DNA of 64,000 nucleotides from Capitulum mitella (lineage: Eukaryota; Arthropoda; Thecostraca; Pollicipedomorpha; Pollicipedidae): positions 22,656,374-22,720,373 of the forward strand of contig CP099847.1 in assembly GCA_030062745.1 (NCBI GenBank). Direction: 5' to 3'. Within the stretch, counting starts at the first letter, position 1; each line of letters starts with the position of its first letter. The notes under the pieces were generated by a model. The model ran no database searches. It was not told the DNA's origin and saw only the letters and a list, made by a program, of their open reading frames with translations. Positions 10,281-22,539 of this stretch are shown piece by piece. The position numbers and the translations under genes are program-made.

Positions 10281-13200
10281 TGGATAATATGTAAGCCATT
10301 TACGTCCTGTGTATGTCCTCTCATAGCCGCCCGCATGAGACCGAGAAACGGCTGCATCTCAAGGGCTATGACTAACAAAGTCTGGATAAAGGCACCAGCT
10401 GACAGGTAAAAGTCTGCAAATCCCGATACACTAATTGCTCCGATTTGTTTAACATGTACGCAGAAACGTTGAGTTAAAGACACGGCAATTTTCGCACCGC
10501 TGCGCGGCGGGCGCGATGGACGAACGCGGTATGAAATTAACGGGAACTTATTTTAGCGTTCTTTTATTTTCGCGAAATATGCTCTTCCAAGTGTTGTTAT
10601 TTGATTGCAGTGGTTCGTGTGATGTTTTTTCTTGCTGAAATGTTGAAAACGTTTAGTAGTTATCAGTCTGCTTAATTGAGTGGAGCTTCATTCGCGATAG
10701 CCTGTTTATTTAGAAAATTCGCATTTTTTTAACTTTTTGAACGTTTTGATATTATTCGCAACTGTGGTAGTCAGTTCTGCCATTTTCTACCCGATCTGAG
10801 TCATTCATCGCCGATTTTGATGGCAGTGCATTTTGAATCATAATAGTTATTTGTGTCCTTACTTCAGGTCAGTGGTCGGAGGTCATTGAAACCTTGCCCG
10901 TTGACAGAAACTGGATGTCTAGACTTCCCCACACTAAAATTGTTATAAAAAAGGTTGTCAGTTCTTGAAAAAAACGACGACTTATGTTGAAAACGGGCTT
11001 TGCCTTTGTCACTGACCTGGACATACCGAAAAATCTGAGATAGGAGCTTTATTTCATTTATCAAAATCTCCAACCCTTCAAAGTTTTATTTTGATATCAT
11101 GTTTTGCGAAAAAGTTACAGGGCATTGAACTTTTTTGGATATAGGTCCACTTGGCCTGACCTAGGTCAGACACCTTGCTTGACCTGAGATCAGAAATTTG
11201 GTACAAGGTGCAAAAATGATCTAGCAAAAGGTCGGCCCAGCATAAGGCAGCTGGTAGGGCGCCGCGACGCAGTAAACGTGTACCCCGCGCTGCATGTCTC
11301 TGCCGCCCCTGCCTCACTGCGGGGCATGTTTCGTCCGCGTAGCGCCGCCGTCCTTCACCTGCGGCGCGTCTGTCTCACCGCCACGCAGCGGCTCTTCATA
11401 CAGAGCCGCTGCCGCCTGGAACAGGCTGCCGCGGCACGTGACAGGACCGCCTCGGGGCAGCAGTTATTAGAGCGTCTCAGAACTGTGCCCACCTAAGTGT
11501 GGACTGTAGGGTCGGGGTGGGGGCACGGGGAGGGTGCGCGGTGGGGCGGGAGGGGGATGTTTCATAATGACAGGTGTGTTTTATGTCGTTGTGTTGTATT
11601 GACTGGGCTCTAAGAGCCACCTGTATGGAGGAGCCCTTACGAACGAATACAGTAACCGCGCCGTCGCCGCGGCGTCCTCTGTTCGGGCCGACGGTGCCGC
11701 TGGCGTGGCACTGCTGGCCGCTGCTGGTGGGGATTGGTCGGGGCTCTGCGGTTGTCAGCGACGCCTGCAGGCTGGTCTGGTCTGGGACAGATGGTGTAAC
11801 AGGGAGGCAGGCGGTGTGGCACGGAGGCAGACCCGGTAGGTTCAGACTCGGTAATTCGCCGATGGTCGGGCGGCGTCCAGCGACCGACCGGCCGACCGAC
11901 AGCGACAGAGCCGTGTCAGCGGGATGAGCGGACAATGTTGTTCGTAGCCAGCAGTCACCGGGCAACTTCCAGGGCCGGTGCCATTGGCGGCTCAGCCGGT
12001 ACGTTACTGAACGGTGGTGCCGTTTGCGAGCGGGACGGGCTTTAATAGTGCCGCCCGTAACCGGTAGATGGCAGGCGGAGGGCTGTTTCTTTGGTTGTCC
12101 GCCGACCGACTCTTTCATTCGTTTCGAACCGCTCCCACGTCGATTCACATTAACTAATCATATGGACGCTATCGGCAATTGCCGACAAGTTTGGAAAGCC
12201 GTCGCGTGACACTAGGGTAACCATATGACGTGAAGACCGGTGGCGAGTTTGAATGAGTGTCTGGTCATCAAGTGGCCTGTTATCTCGAGATGTAGGAACC
12301 AATGACATACGTTTCAAAAGAGCCAGTGAGTAGTGATTCTGGGTAAATTGTACGGTGAGATTGCTCTGTGACCTGGTATCCTGTGATTTATGGATTAATA
12401 TCAATGTTTTCAGACATCTCTCACTCTAAGCAGTCCGAGCATATATCTTTTCATATTTTACCGGGAAAAATAGTCAGTGGTACTAAATCAGCATTTCCTG
12501 GTTAGTTAAACATATTTTACTTTCGTAAGCTGCCAAAAAAAAGACGCCAGTTGTATATTATATTGGATGCCCGTTTTTTGTGCGCGAGTGCGAGATACTT
12601 GTATCAGCATGTAACAAACCAGCATGGAGTAGACATTTTCTCGCTGCTACAAGAAACGGTGAATTCATTATTCAGGAACATATATCATAAACCACACTGC
12701 ACGCACATTTTATCCAGTCCAAACAGTTCCCAACCCGCACATAGTACTTTCTACATCGCAGTGCGGACAAAAGGACTGTTTGGTCTTCGGTACTCTAAAT
12801 GTATGTTTCGTGTGCCGTGGCGTTTGTGACATGGTGACAGTTGTTACGCTAGCATTTCCCGTCCAGTGATAAATTAGGTTCAGGTGATCTGAGACGTTCT
12901 GTAATTTACCGCAAAGTTTGTAAACAGTATACAAGTACTATGCGCCTACTCCGTTCTGGCAGTCACCGTGCGTGTTGTTAGTGGCAGTTTATTCATTCGG
13001 TCGGTGGGCTGGTTTCCGACCACCTTTCCACTGCGCCATATCTTTGCCGTATTACGGGGAGCTTAGGTGATTTGACGCGGGACGTGGTGGCATATCGTGG
13101 CTCCTGGCTAAAAATGTCAGCGTCGTATCTTATCTGTGAGTGCCAGCGGGGCCGTGATTACTTCACCCTGTCACGCCGGCCGCCGCGCCGGCGTCCCGGA

Positions 13201-14465
13201 CAATCAGCTGGCGGGCGTCCCATGTGGAATCCCTCGACAGGAGGCCGAGGGACGGTCAAGGTTGTTCAGCCCTGGGATCGAGGGGTTGTGCAAACACGTA
13301 CATACTGACAGAGCGCTTCCACTGGAGGTGGGTAGCGACGGAAGAACGCGTGGTTGGTCGGACATTTGTCTTGATCACTTAAACTCCGTGACATTGTCTT
13401 TTTTCATAGGGATATTGTCACCGAGATCCCGAAGTCGTCTTTAAAAATGGTCTTCTAAATCTCATTGCCGTAAGCGTCGTGCAACATTGATCCACAGTTA
13501 CGGAGCTCGTGCCACGATTGGCTCCTCGGCAGGAACTCGCCCCACCTTGTGGATGCAGGACGCCTGTGGTGATCGCTTTACCTGACGCACAGACGTTTCC
13601 TTTGGCTTCTCGGCGTCGCGGAGCCGTTTCTTGTCACCACTTGCCAGGATCAGTACACTCCATGATATAGGGCTCCTCAGTGGTACCCAGGAAGGATTAT
13701 TCAGCTCCGAATGCCCGGTGTCGTCGCCGTGCCCGGCTGTGCGGAGCGGTGATTACCTGACGTCAGCCAGTCTGTACGCCGATGGAGGACCGCCGCTGTG
13801 GTCGCGGAATCATCGGGGACCGATTCCAATCGGGAGCGCCATTACCGAAATTTAATCGCCGCCGGCCGCAGCCATTGCCGAGTGCCGACGGAACGAACTT
13901 GGATTTTCGGCGTAAAATCATTGCTGCTGGCGGAGAAAAGACGCCGCAGTCGTCCGGCAAAGCAGCGATTACTGCCTACGTTGTGACGTTGAAATCACGC
14001 AGTATTAGCCGCATTTAACGAGTGGTGTCGGCATGGATGAAACTATGAACGTTGGAAAAAGTGAAGGGTGGCCAAGTTTGTGACCACCGTAGTGATAACA
14101 TTTGCGACCGCATGGTTTAATCCAGTTTACCTGTTGAGCTCCTCAGCAACTAACGTTTGATGTGGAATCATGGTGCAGATATGTAGGCTGTTTTGTTGTG
14201 AGCCGCGGATGGAAAGACGTTGACCTTGGTAGGTCAGCGCGCATGCGCTTCCTTCTCCCGAAACCTGAAAAGAAACGAGCCGCGTTACCACTCCATCTCC
14301 AAAATGGGCAGTTTTATTGCGTGGGGAAATGGACCGAAAATTTGTTTCGGTAGGTGATGACGTTTTGACCCTGTAACCGTCGCCAGTCATCGGCGTACTG
14401 TTGACCGGTAACCCAGAGACCTGTGGCACAGTGACACGGCGCGTAATCAGCGATCCGCCCCGCAG
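10281..14465. other. FAM50A intron, no further gene supported
   Basis: The rest of the ~5 kb intron holds GC-rich blocks (11230-12110, 13150-13960) separated by AT-rich DNA. Frames open in the GC-rich blocks on both strands, but their composition is Arg/Pro/Ser-rich and unrecognisable. At 10860-11190 several AGGTCA-like half-sites occur, including the perfect palindrome TGACCTAGGTCA at 11157-11168. Confidence 0.5.
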
Positions 14466-14687
14466 GCTCGCGGCAAGTCTGGTCCGCTGTTCAACTTCGA
14501 CGTGCACGACGATATTCGCATGGTGTCCGACTCCCGCGTGGAAAAGGACGAGTCGCACGCGGGAAAGGTGCTGATGCGCTCCTGGTACGAGCGGAACAAG
14601 CACATCTTCCCGGCCAGCCGCTGGGAGCCGTTCGACCCGACCAAGACCTACGACAAGTACAGCATTCACGACAAGAGCAAGCGGTGA
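14466..14687 (+). CDS. FAM50A: FAM50A/XAP5 orthologue, terminal exon
   Basis: The last exon of the FAM50A orthologue encodes 73 residues and a TGA stop. It starts after the acceptor GCAG at 14462-14465 with [16 protein letters not shown] and continues through the family signatures [29 protein letters not shown] and [11 protein letters not shown]. Phase 0 matches the donor at 9508, so both exons join without gaps. The tail DKSKR runs a few residues past the usual family end. FAM50 proteins act in the nucleus in pre-mRNA splicing. No consensus AATAAA is seen close by; the first on this strand is near 17325, so the 3' end is undetermined. Confidence 0.96.
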   Translation, partial: ARGKSGPLFNFDVHDDIRMVSDSRVEKDESHAGKVLMRSWYERNKHIFPASRWEPFDPTKTYDKYSIHDKSKR

Positions 14688-15943
14688 TCGCCGCGTCTGC
14701 TGGCGGGGGCGGCGGGCGGAACGGTGACGTGGACCGGGAGGTACGAGCTGGTGACAGGGAGCGCGTGGGGCGTAGGATAATTCGCGCCGTATTCGATCGT
14801 TCGCTTGGTTCCAGTCTGGCCGGATACTGCGTTCCCGGCCAGCCTGCCTGACGCGATGTACCCCGTGCTGTCACGGAGACGCCGGTGTGGACGCGAATGG
14901 AAAGAGACGTGTGGTTAGACGTCCGCTTCTGTGAGACATTGAGTGGTGCTGCCCGCCAGAAGTTCTGAAAGTCTCGCCGCCGTCAGACACCGAGGTCGAG
15001 TTGTGATGAGATCACGGGACAGATTGACCGGCGGTGTATCCGTGTTCACTGTATAAACCATCGCTGAGTGTCATACATATTGCTACATACTCTGCGGTTT
15101 GGTTTTATGTTTCCGACTGGCACGCGATAATTATTGAAATATAAGATGTGTCTTCTTGAACTGCCTGTCTGATCGAATGTCGGCATCCGTCGCTGTTGGC
15201 GCTATGAAATTGCTTCGTGGAAGTGTGGCATATCCGCGCAGATGCATCTCCCGCAGTAGACGAGGTATTGACATTTCTAAACAACTGAGGCATTTATTTA
15301 TGAATGAACCGAACCGAAACGCGGTCGGGTGTTAACAAAGAAGAACGTTGACGTGGGGTTGATAATCCTCCAAGCTGAACACAGCCTTTGACTGGATCGT
15401 AGCAGCCGTTACTGTTATGGCGCCACCAGAAAATGGAAGATCAGTGATCGCTAGGATTGCCTTCCACATGTGCCTTACAATGTGAATTGATTCGTGGAAC
15501 GGTCTAAGAATTCGCTTTCACGACACTGCATGGATTTTTGTGGGTTTCATACGCCTTAACTGTACGATAGAAGAAATGGCATCCCTGAACCACAATTATT
15601 TACTTGTGATTTGTCTCTTGCAAATGAAAAAGTCGAATCTTAAAATGTCGCTATTTGGATTCACGTCATGAGTGAAGGGCATGAAACGTACGGCACAGGA
15701 AGGCCGCGACATGCAACCTCGCAGCCAAATGCCGCAGTCAAACCGTTTGTCTCAAAAGCAAAAGTTTGTCTTAAATCGAAATTCCAGAAGTTTTAGCTGG
15801 GAGCCCGAGCAGTTCATGTCACATGTTTGCTGGAACTTTCTGCTGCCTGAAATGACTCTGTCTGCGCAGCGTAGGACCTTTAAAATGTTTTCATTTGTTT
15901 TCCAAATGTTTGCTGTCAAATGTTTTCATCCGCTGTTGCCCAC
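14688..15943. other. FAM50A 3' flank, probable 3' UTR, no other gene
   Basis: The segment directly after the FAM50A stop is GC-rich and becomes AT-richer by 15050. It should contain the 3' UTR, but I cannot place its end. No ORF with recognisable content or RNA gene is visible. Confidence 0.4.
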
Positions 15944-16111
15944 TCAATGCGTAGCTGACAGCGCCTGACAGCGGATAGTACCCGCCGATGCACCAACCGA
16001 TTCCACCGGAAACGACTCAGGAGTCTTGGGTTTGCTGTTGATGTAGTCAACCAGAAAATCTACACATTGCTTCACAGCCTCGTCAGTAAAGCCCAGATTA
16101 CAGTAGCGGCG
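15944..16111 (-). CDS. Candidate coding exon, unknown protein
   Basis: On the minus strand, the acceptor-like CTATCTTACCAG (AG at plus 16112-16113) is followed by 55 open codons and TGA. The peptide begins RRYCNLGFTDEAVKQC, continues VDFLVDYINSKPKTPESF and ends ...CQALSATH. Its composition looks like a folded, partly helical protein rather than a chance frame in repeat DNA. There is no ATG, so it would be a terminal exon, or an internal one using a donor-like GGTACT about 40 bases before the stop. Other open minus-strand pieces lie at 16200-16440 (for example LLLHVDETCILRNVDDAQA), which might be the same gene or an old transposon. I do not recognise the family. Confidence 0.33.
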   Translation of the reverse strand, partial: RRYCNLGFTDEAVKQCVDFLVDYINSKPKTPESFPVESVGASAGTIRCQALSATH

Positions 16112-16439
16112 CTGGTAAGATAGCTATGACATACGAAAGAACGAACAGGCCATTGCTATAATCCCATTCTTGTTTTTTAACAGCAAAGAGTCCAGCGATA
16201 ATAGCGCAGCCAAATTTAACGTCATGAATAGCGGCAGCTGTGGAATGCTTGGCCGTGTGCCAAACACGGGACACTGCAGAGAATTCCGTACGTTGACTGA
16301 AACTGAACGTCGGATTGTTTGCCGTGGTGCAGATCGGTGCACCAGCTACTCTTGAACAAACGTTATATGGCCTGTGCGTCGTCGACATTGCGGAGGATGC
16401 ATGTTTCGTCGACATGTAAGAGCAAGCGACTGATAGCAA

Positions 16440-18000
16440 TCGAGTACAGCAGAGGTCTACGCATTAAGCCCTAAAAGATGCCCATGAGTTTTAAAAGGCG
16501 TTGAGACGACGTGGTCACCGGTCAGAGCGTGCAGCTGAATTTGCTGGGAGTGTTTCATCAGTGAGCTTTGAAACCAGCGCACGTCAAATGTCACAGTTTG
16601 AGTTTAGGAAGCAACGAACCATATGATGTCACGTTAAAGCACTTTAAGTCAAGAAGGCGCCTCATCGAAAGGTCGACTCGGCGGTGCCCGACCGGAGGTA
16701 TGGGTTCAGTACATAACACTCAAGACTGCATGCCTGAATAGTTGGGGCTGTCGCTTACTATGCATCATTGCTCTTGAAATTCCGCTGAGTTTTTATTTTA
16801 AACTTATCGGCACGAGTAAAAGACTGTACCAGCTATCGAGTTCTGCCAACAGCACGTGACCGGGCGGGTCGGGCGCCGCCGCCCCCGGCGATCCTGACAG
16901 ATCCCGACGGTCTCTGCTGCTCCCGCCTCCGCGCCAGACCAACAGGGACCGTGGGACGTCCGCTGGCCCCAGAGCGCCGCTATCGGCCGATTGTAGCCGA
17001 TTGACCACCGGTTCGGGACGGTCGCAGTCGTCCAAGCGCGACCGCAGAGTCCGGCTGCGGATGGAAAGACCGGGCAAAGGTTGACCGGAAGTCGAGGGGA
17101 GCCGCCTGCGCGGGAGGCAGCGAGTGGGACAGCGCTGCAACGGACAGCGGAACACGGCCAAACTCGGCAGGGAGCATGGCTTGGTGCTCGTGGAATCGAC
17201 TGCAAAAGAAGGCTTTTTGAAATGTGCACGCACATGATCATGTAAGGTTCCTCATAAGCTTGGCTGGGGTCATCGTATTACATTTCAGCTCAGCAGCTGA
17301 TCCTGAGACCCAAGGAGCAAAGGAAATAAACACGAGGATTGTCATTTATACTTCGAGAGTGATACTTAAAACCAGATATTTCGTCTTACTCTTCTCTAAG
17401 GCAGGCGGGTTTGAGCGAAGAGAGGCTTAAAATTCGATCTCTTCCATTTCACACTCTTGATGCTCTAAATGATGGTGTACTCATGCTATCACTGTTTCAC
17501 AGACAGACCCTCATCGGCAAATACGGCGCCATTTAAGTGGTGCAGTCTTCTAGCAAAGGAGGTGATGGCAGTTGATACATCGGCTAGCTGACCACCACAA
17601 GGAGCAGGATGCATATCTCCGCACAACCATGTACGATTCTTATGTATGCGTCATGGGATGCTACGCCAACAGAGATTATCCATTACCGTTTCTAGGAGCT
17701 GCCGGGATCCATGTGGATCTGGAATCTATGCGGAGCTGGAAAGACAAAAAGACGCAGACCGAAAGCTCATGCAACGTTGAAAGACTGAACATGCTTTACT
17801 CGCCCAGTTTTTGTTTCTAAAGGTCACGAAGTCAAACAACATGACATGGTTTGCAAACCATTTAGAACATGGAGGTAGATTGGATCATCCAATAAGTTTT
17901 GTAAATTCCTGACTCAGAAAAGGATTTAAAATATTTATCAGGTCAATAACCCTTGGGCCAACAACTCTAATTTCTGTCCATGTCGTAAGGCGCAGAGGGT
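16440..18000. other. No gene supported
   Basis: A GC-rich block at 16850-17180 has overlapping frames on both strands without recognisable domains. The remaining AT-richer sequence shows a single AATAAA at 17325-17330 and nothing else I can name. Confidence 0.4.
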
Positions 18001-18149
18001 ATGCGCTTAAGCATGTCCCTTCCTCGTGCTTCATTTTTGCACTTGTGGTTCGGCATAGAACACCAGTCTTCAATGTCTGTCAGTATTTTCCTCACGACCA
18101 ACCGCACCAACAAGCAGCTGAACGCAGCTGACCGTCCCGTACCGCCCGG

Positions 18150-18795
18150 CCCTCCCGCAGAACCGGACCAAGCGGATCCAGGACCGCCCGCAGGACCAGA
18201 CCAGGCGTATCCAGGACGTCCCGCAAGACCGGACCAGGTGGATCCAGGACCTCCCGCAGAACCGGACCAGGTAGATCCAGGACCTCCCGCAGAACCGGAG
18301 CAGGTAGATCCAGGACCGCCCGCAGGACCGGACCAGGCGGATCCAGGACGGCCCGCAGGACCGGACCAGGTGGATCCAGGACCGCCCGCAGGACCAGACC
18401 AGGTGGATCCAGGACCTCCCGCAGGACCGGACCAGGCGGATCCAGGACCGCCCGCAGAACCGGAGCAGATAGATCCAGGACCGCCCGCAGAACCAGACCA
18501 GGCGGATCCAGGACCGCCCGCAGGACCGGACCAGGCGGATCCAGGACCGCCCGCAGGACCGGACCAGGCGGATCCAGGACCGCCCGCAGGACCGGACCAG
18601 GCGGATCCAGGACCGCCCGCAGGACCGGACCAGGCGGATCCAGGACCGCCCGCAGGACCGGACCAGGCGGATCCAGGACCGCCCGCAGGACCAGACCAGG
18701 CGGATCCAGGACCGCCCGCAGAACCGGAGCAGATAGATCCAGGACCGCCCGCAGGACCGGACCAGGCGGATCCAGGACCGCCCGCGGGACCCCGG
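18150..18795. repeat. 33-bp tandem repeat array (~19 units)
   Basis: The unit is about 33 bp (CCAGGACCGCCCGCAGGACC followed by GGACCAGGCGGAT), repeated about 19 times with few substitutions. Since 33 is divisible by three, the array stays open in one plus frame (Pro-Gly-Pro-Pro-Ala-Gly-Pro-Asp-Gln-Ala-Asp repeats) and in two minus frames. The plus frame spans 18001-18873 and would give a 290-residue Pro-rich protein, but its ends are not protein-like and no splice or promoter signal accompanies it. I call it a minisatellite; coding use is possible but unproven. Confidence 0.93.
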
Positions 18796-18989
18796 GCCCA
18801 GCGGGTTCAGGGGAGCCGGCGATCCTCGTCGGGTCGATCGGACGCAGGGCGCGGTGGCAGCCGCCGCCCGTGAGTCCGTGGTCTGACGGACCGGCCGCCC
18901 ACTGGGCGAACCCAGAACAAGCGCCCGACACTTCACATACGGGCCACCGGGCCGCCATGACTGGGCCCCGCGGCCCCACCGAGTCGGCG

Positions 18990-20440
18990 CTCATCACGGT
19001 ACCCTGCCAAGACGAGGGAAATTTAGACCTGACAATTTAACCGTATATGCCGTGGGTCTGCAAATCACACGCACAAACGCATGAAATCATAGTTCATTGG
19101 AAACGTTGCAGCGCACAGGAGTGATATAGCACGCAAGATGTGACAACAGAATTAACGGTCTCCTTAGAACACTTTCGCAAGCCATACTGGTGACTTTTGC
19201 CCACACTCCAATGTCTTCTCGTCGTAGTAGGAAAGTGGTATTCTTTGGGGATACCAAAAGACATTCAGCCCCTGACAGGCCCATCTCAGATTGACTTCAC
19301 CGTGTAAAAAACTAAACATTTAAACAAAAGGATGCTTCAGCCGGCTCATAGGTCGGAAGATATGGTCTGACCGGCGGGATGTCGATTGTGCGGGCTCTGA
19401 GGAGTGGTATTTTAACGGCCTTTTGTTGAAAGTCCGCATCATCCACCCGTATTTGTTGTTCGCAGTGGATGACAAATGGCCGTCGTAGTTTTTGTAACCT
19501 TCGTCAGTTGGCACACCTCTGAAAGTAGCTGGCTTTTAAGGATCGCAGCACGGTCAGCATAAAGATTTTGCGGACAGCCAAACCTGGTAAATAAGTATTG
19601 AGTTACCATAGACGCCGCAGTTACAGATTATATGAATGGAACTTCTTGCAGGCATGAAAGGTTTCCTGTTCTTGTTTACCATACATGAAAGGTATTCCAA
19701 AGCTGCTATCTCGCCTTTAAGAGCCCACAACAAGCAAGAGGAAAGAATAGAACGGAAACCTTTCATACCTGTAATTTTTTCCAGGCACGAAAGATTTCCT
19801 GCCCATTTTTCTTTTTTCTTCCTTACCAGACATGAAAGGTATCCGAAAATTTCTGTCTCAACGCGTAAAGCGACCACAACAAACAAAAAGCTGCCTCATG
19901 CCTGCAGGAGTCGCCGGAAGATTATTGAAGAAAATCAACAGACACGGTTTCCAATGCGTCAGGAGCCAACAGATCTCCCTGAGAGCGTTCCCCTGATCCC
20001 GTAGTTTCCCACTATCCTGACATTGAAAAGTTGCGCGTCTTACAGTTTCCACTGCCGGCAAATGCCAACGTGCACTGCGCTGTTCGCGGCAAAGCCCAGA
20101 AAAACCATACCAGCTCCTACTGTAATCTGCGGCTGGTGCGTCGGTGGAGCGGACAGTCTCGGGGAACTCAGCACCACTCCGCAACTCGGTTCAGAGCACG
20201 CCCGCAACCACTAGCGCCTGGGGATACCAGCGAGGAGGGCTTGTTCCCAAAATGGATCCGCACGAGTCAGAAACGGCTTTAGTTCAGTTCTTAAAGGCTT
20301 TTACATTTTAGCTCCGAGGTGGTTTAAACGGACGCATCGCAGTGTTCAACAGGCCAGACCGTCAACTAAGACATCGGCTTCGCCAGTCTGTGAACCAGAG
20401 CAGTGCACAACGTCCAGAACAAAATCGTTGGGTGTTTTCA
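18990..20440. other. No gene; diverged ~133-bp direct duplication at 19648-19870
   Basis: Sequence from about 19648 (GGCATGAAAGGTTTCCTG, then ACATGAAAGGTATTCC) recurs in order from about 19781 (GGCACGAAAGATTTCCTG, then ACATGAAAGGTATCCG), both ending near a CCACAACAA motif. This is a local direct duplication of non-coding DNA. Nothing else in this stretch is recognisable. Confidence 0.5.
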
Positions 20441-21890
20441 GTCATCGCGTTGTCATTTCAGACCGATTCCTGAAGCTCAAAGTCACTGTACGCCAATGAA
20501 GCCAGCACACAGTCGAGATCTTTTGCCCTGTCGGGTATTGAGAAAATTGCTGGGAAAACAGCACGCGCGGTAGCAACTCCTTCTTGGTCACTGAGTGGTT
20601 CCGTTGAGCATTGGACAACCTACGACCGTCCAGTACAGTGACACGATCCTGGTCTTCCTTCTCCTACAAAAGGTGGCTCCCATGCCACTATCGTTGGCTT
20701 CACAATCAAAAGTGTAAACATCGATTGCTTCTCCAAGCCTGAAGAAGACAGCTTTTTTATATTTTATCAAGGTTCCTTCAGTCTCGCAAACGCCGCTTGG
20801 GTGGCGTCATTCCACTTGAACGTACCATCCTTGCAAGTTAGGTGAAACAAGGGCGCCACGACGACGGCAAAGTCCTTCACACGTCGCTCGAAGAGGAAAT
20901 TTAAGCAACTCGTCAGCTGCTCCTCAGTTCGGGATTCTCGCCGGTCACGAAATTTTCGCACGTTCTCAGGATCATGAGAGGAGCCTCCTTTGACACCACG
21001 AGCTTGGTAAAACAAATCTGCCGGCAGAAACTACGATCTGTTCAATTTAAAAGTTAAACAGTCAGCAGACAGACGAGGCAGCCCACAGTCGGGTCGCCCC
21101 GGAAGAGCCGGAAATGTTCCGCCGTGAACAAGAATGCCACAGAAGTATGTCATGCAGTATCTGGATGTCAAATCACCCAGAACACTATTGGATATTTTTT
21201 TTACTGGAACAATGTCCAGCATTTTGCACTGTTTAAAGAAAAATGGGCCAGAAGAAAATGTTTCCGTAGCAGAGGGTGCCAAACGGAGTGGCGATGGTAC
21301 TTTTGCGCAGCTCGTTGGGCGTCTGGTAATGTGCTGAATGCATGTCAAAGGTTCCGAAGAGAGACGAACCTAACGGGGCTGCAAGAAATCGTCAGACCGC
21401 ACAATAGGACAACTGACAACTGATTCGCCCAGCTAACCTCACGAAGATCAGCACTGATTCTCATTTTCCGTCCTCCTCAGATGAGACAAATAGGGAAGGC
21501 CCAATCGCCGTCAGATTCTTCCGAAACGACCTGTCGGACAACAACCGTCCAGCGTCATCTCGTCATGCAGGGGAGGGGAATGTGACGAGGACTTTGTCTA
21601 ACACACAGGTGCTCTGCCGTGTCAATAGGACGAGTGGAAAGGGCTATGCGACTGACCTGACCGTCAAACATTACTTCAAATTCCCGAACTGCAATGTGGA
21701 AGCCTTTGTTGTTATGTCCAGCTGGTGTGCATGCACACCACTCTATCATGAATTTCAGACCTAGACCAAAAACATCTTTCCCCCTCCCCCCGTATTCGGT
21801 TTGCCGCTCGTCCTCAAAACCTGCCTCCGCTGTCAGTTCCCGATGTTCGGAACTGGTGAGACGATCGGATGTTGCACTGCACCCCACTGT
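20440..21890 (-). pseudogene. Ty3/gypsy retrotransposon pol relic (RT-RNase H)
   Basis: Read on the minus strand, broken frames line up with gypsy pol in order. Pre-RT sequence RPIDTAEHLCVRQSPRHIPLP comes first, then the RT start SDGDWAFPICLI (with a stop) and MRISADLREVSWANQ. Next is the RT core VLGDLTSRYCMTYFCGILVHG, followed by RRVKDFAVVVAPLFHLTCKD and TFKWNDATQAAFARLKE, and the RNase H start DCEANDSGMGATF. At least three stops or frameshifts interrupt it. The catalytic box that should read YxDD is YFCG, so even the core is inactive. No LTRs, integrase or target duplication were found. Confidence 0.9.
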
Positions 21891-22199
21891 ATGGTCGGAA
21901 GAGCACCCTCATATTCCCTATCCAATGCGCCACCTCGCTGCCAGGAAGACCAGCCTTTAAAAGGGCATAATTAAAGAATCAGTAAAACAGGTAAGTAATC
22001 CAAAAGTTATCACAATGTTAAAAGCATGAAAACGGCATAACAGAAATGACGAAACAAGCTTTGTAAAGTATAAAACAGTACGAAAAAATGGAGTCTGGTC
22101 CGACTGCTCTTTATTTCACTCCGCTTTTATCGATCTCAAGGCCTTCCCGAGATCACACTCAGATCGGAAAAACTAAGCATACATTTCCAACCATGTTAT

Positions 22200-22358
22200 A
22201 TGGCCAAGGTCATGACCAGTTTCATTACGAAGTATGGCAAAAGTTCGTGGCCAGCCAAGCGAGCGAAGAACGTCATCGTGGTCGACCACCTGCATCCCGG
22301 AATGCTGTCGCTGCTGGGCGCTGTGGAACAAGTCGCAACTGCCCCGACGGATGGCTGA
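22200..22358 (+). CDS. Candidate short coding segment, unknown
   Basis: A 52-codon frame begins at an ATG and ends at TGA. Its reading includes AKRAKNVIVVDHLHPGMLSL, with a codon pattern (GTC, ATC, GTG, GTC, GAC, CAC, CTG) typical of the GC3-rich exons elsewhere in the window. A longer frame overlaps it in another phase and looks less protein-like. No splice sites or relatives were identified. It could be an exon fragment, a relic or chance. Confidence 0.22.
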   Translation: MAKVMTSFITKYGKSSWPAKRAKNVIVVDHLHPGMLSLLGAVEQVATAPTDG

Positions 22359-22539
22359 CTTCTGTGGATGCCGGCGCTTCTGAAAGGCTGCTCCATCGCC
22401 CAGCCTGAGGCGTAATTTATTTCTCGTACGGAGCGAAGCTCTCCTCTAGGCGTCAGGTCTCGAGGAAGTCAAGCGCCCCCGACCTGAGTGCTGGTGATTC
22501 ACACGGTCTCAGGCAGTTTGCCTGTGGTCTTTTTTGTTT

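Noticed and set aside
11477-12148. 223-codon minus-strand frame in the FAM50A intron
   Set aside because: Low-complexity Pro/Ser/Arg composition in GC-rich DNA, with an overlapping plus frame of equal quality and no homologue.
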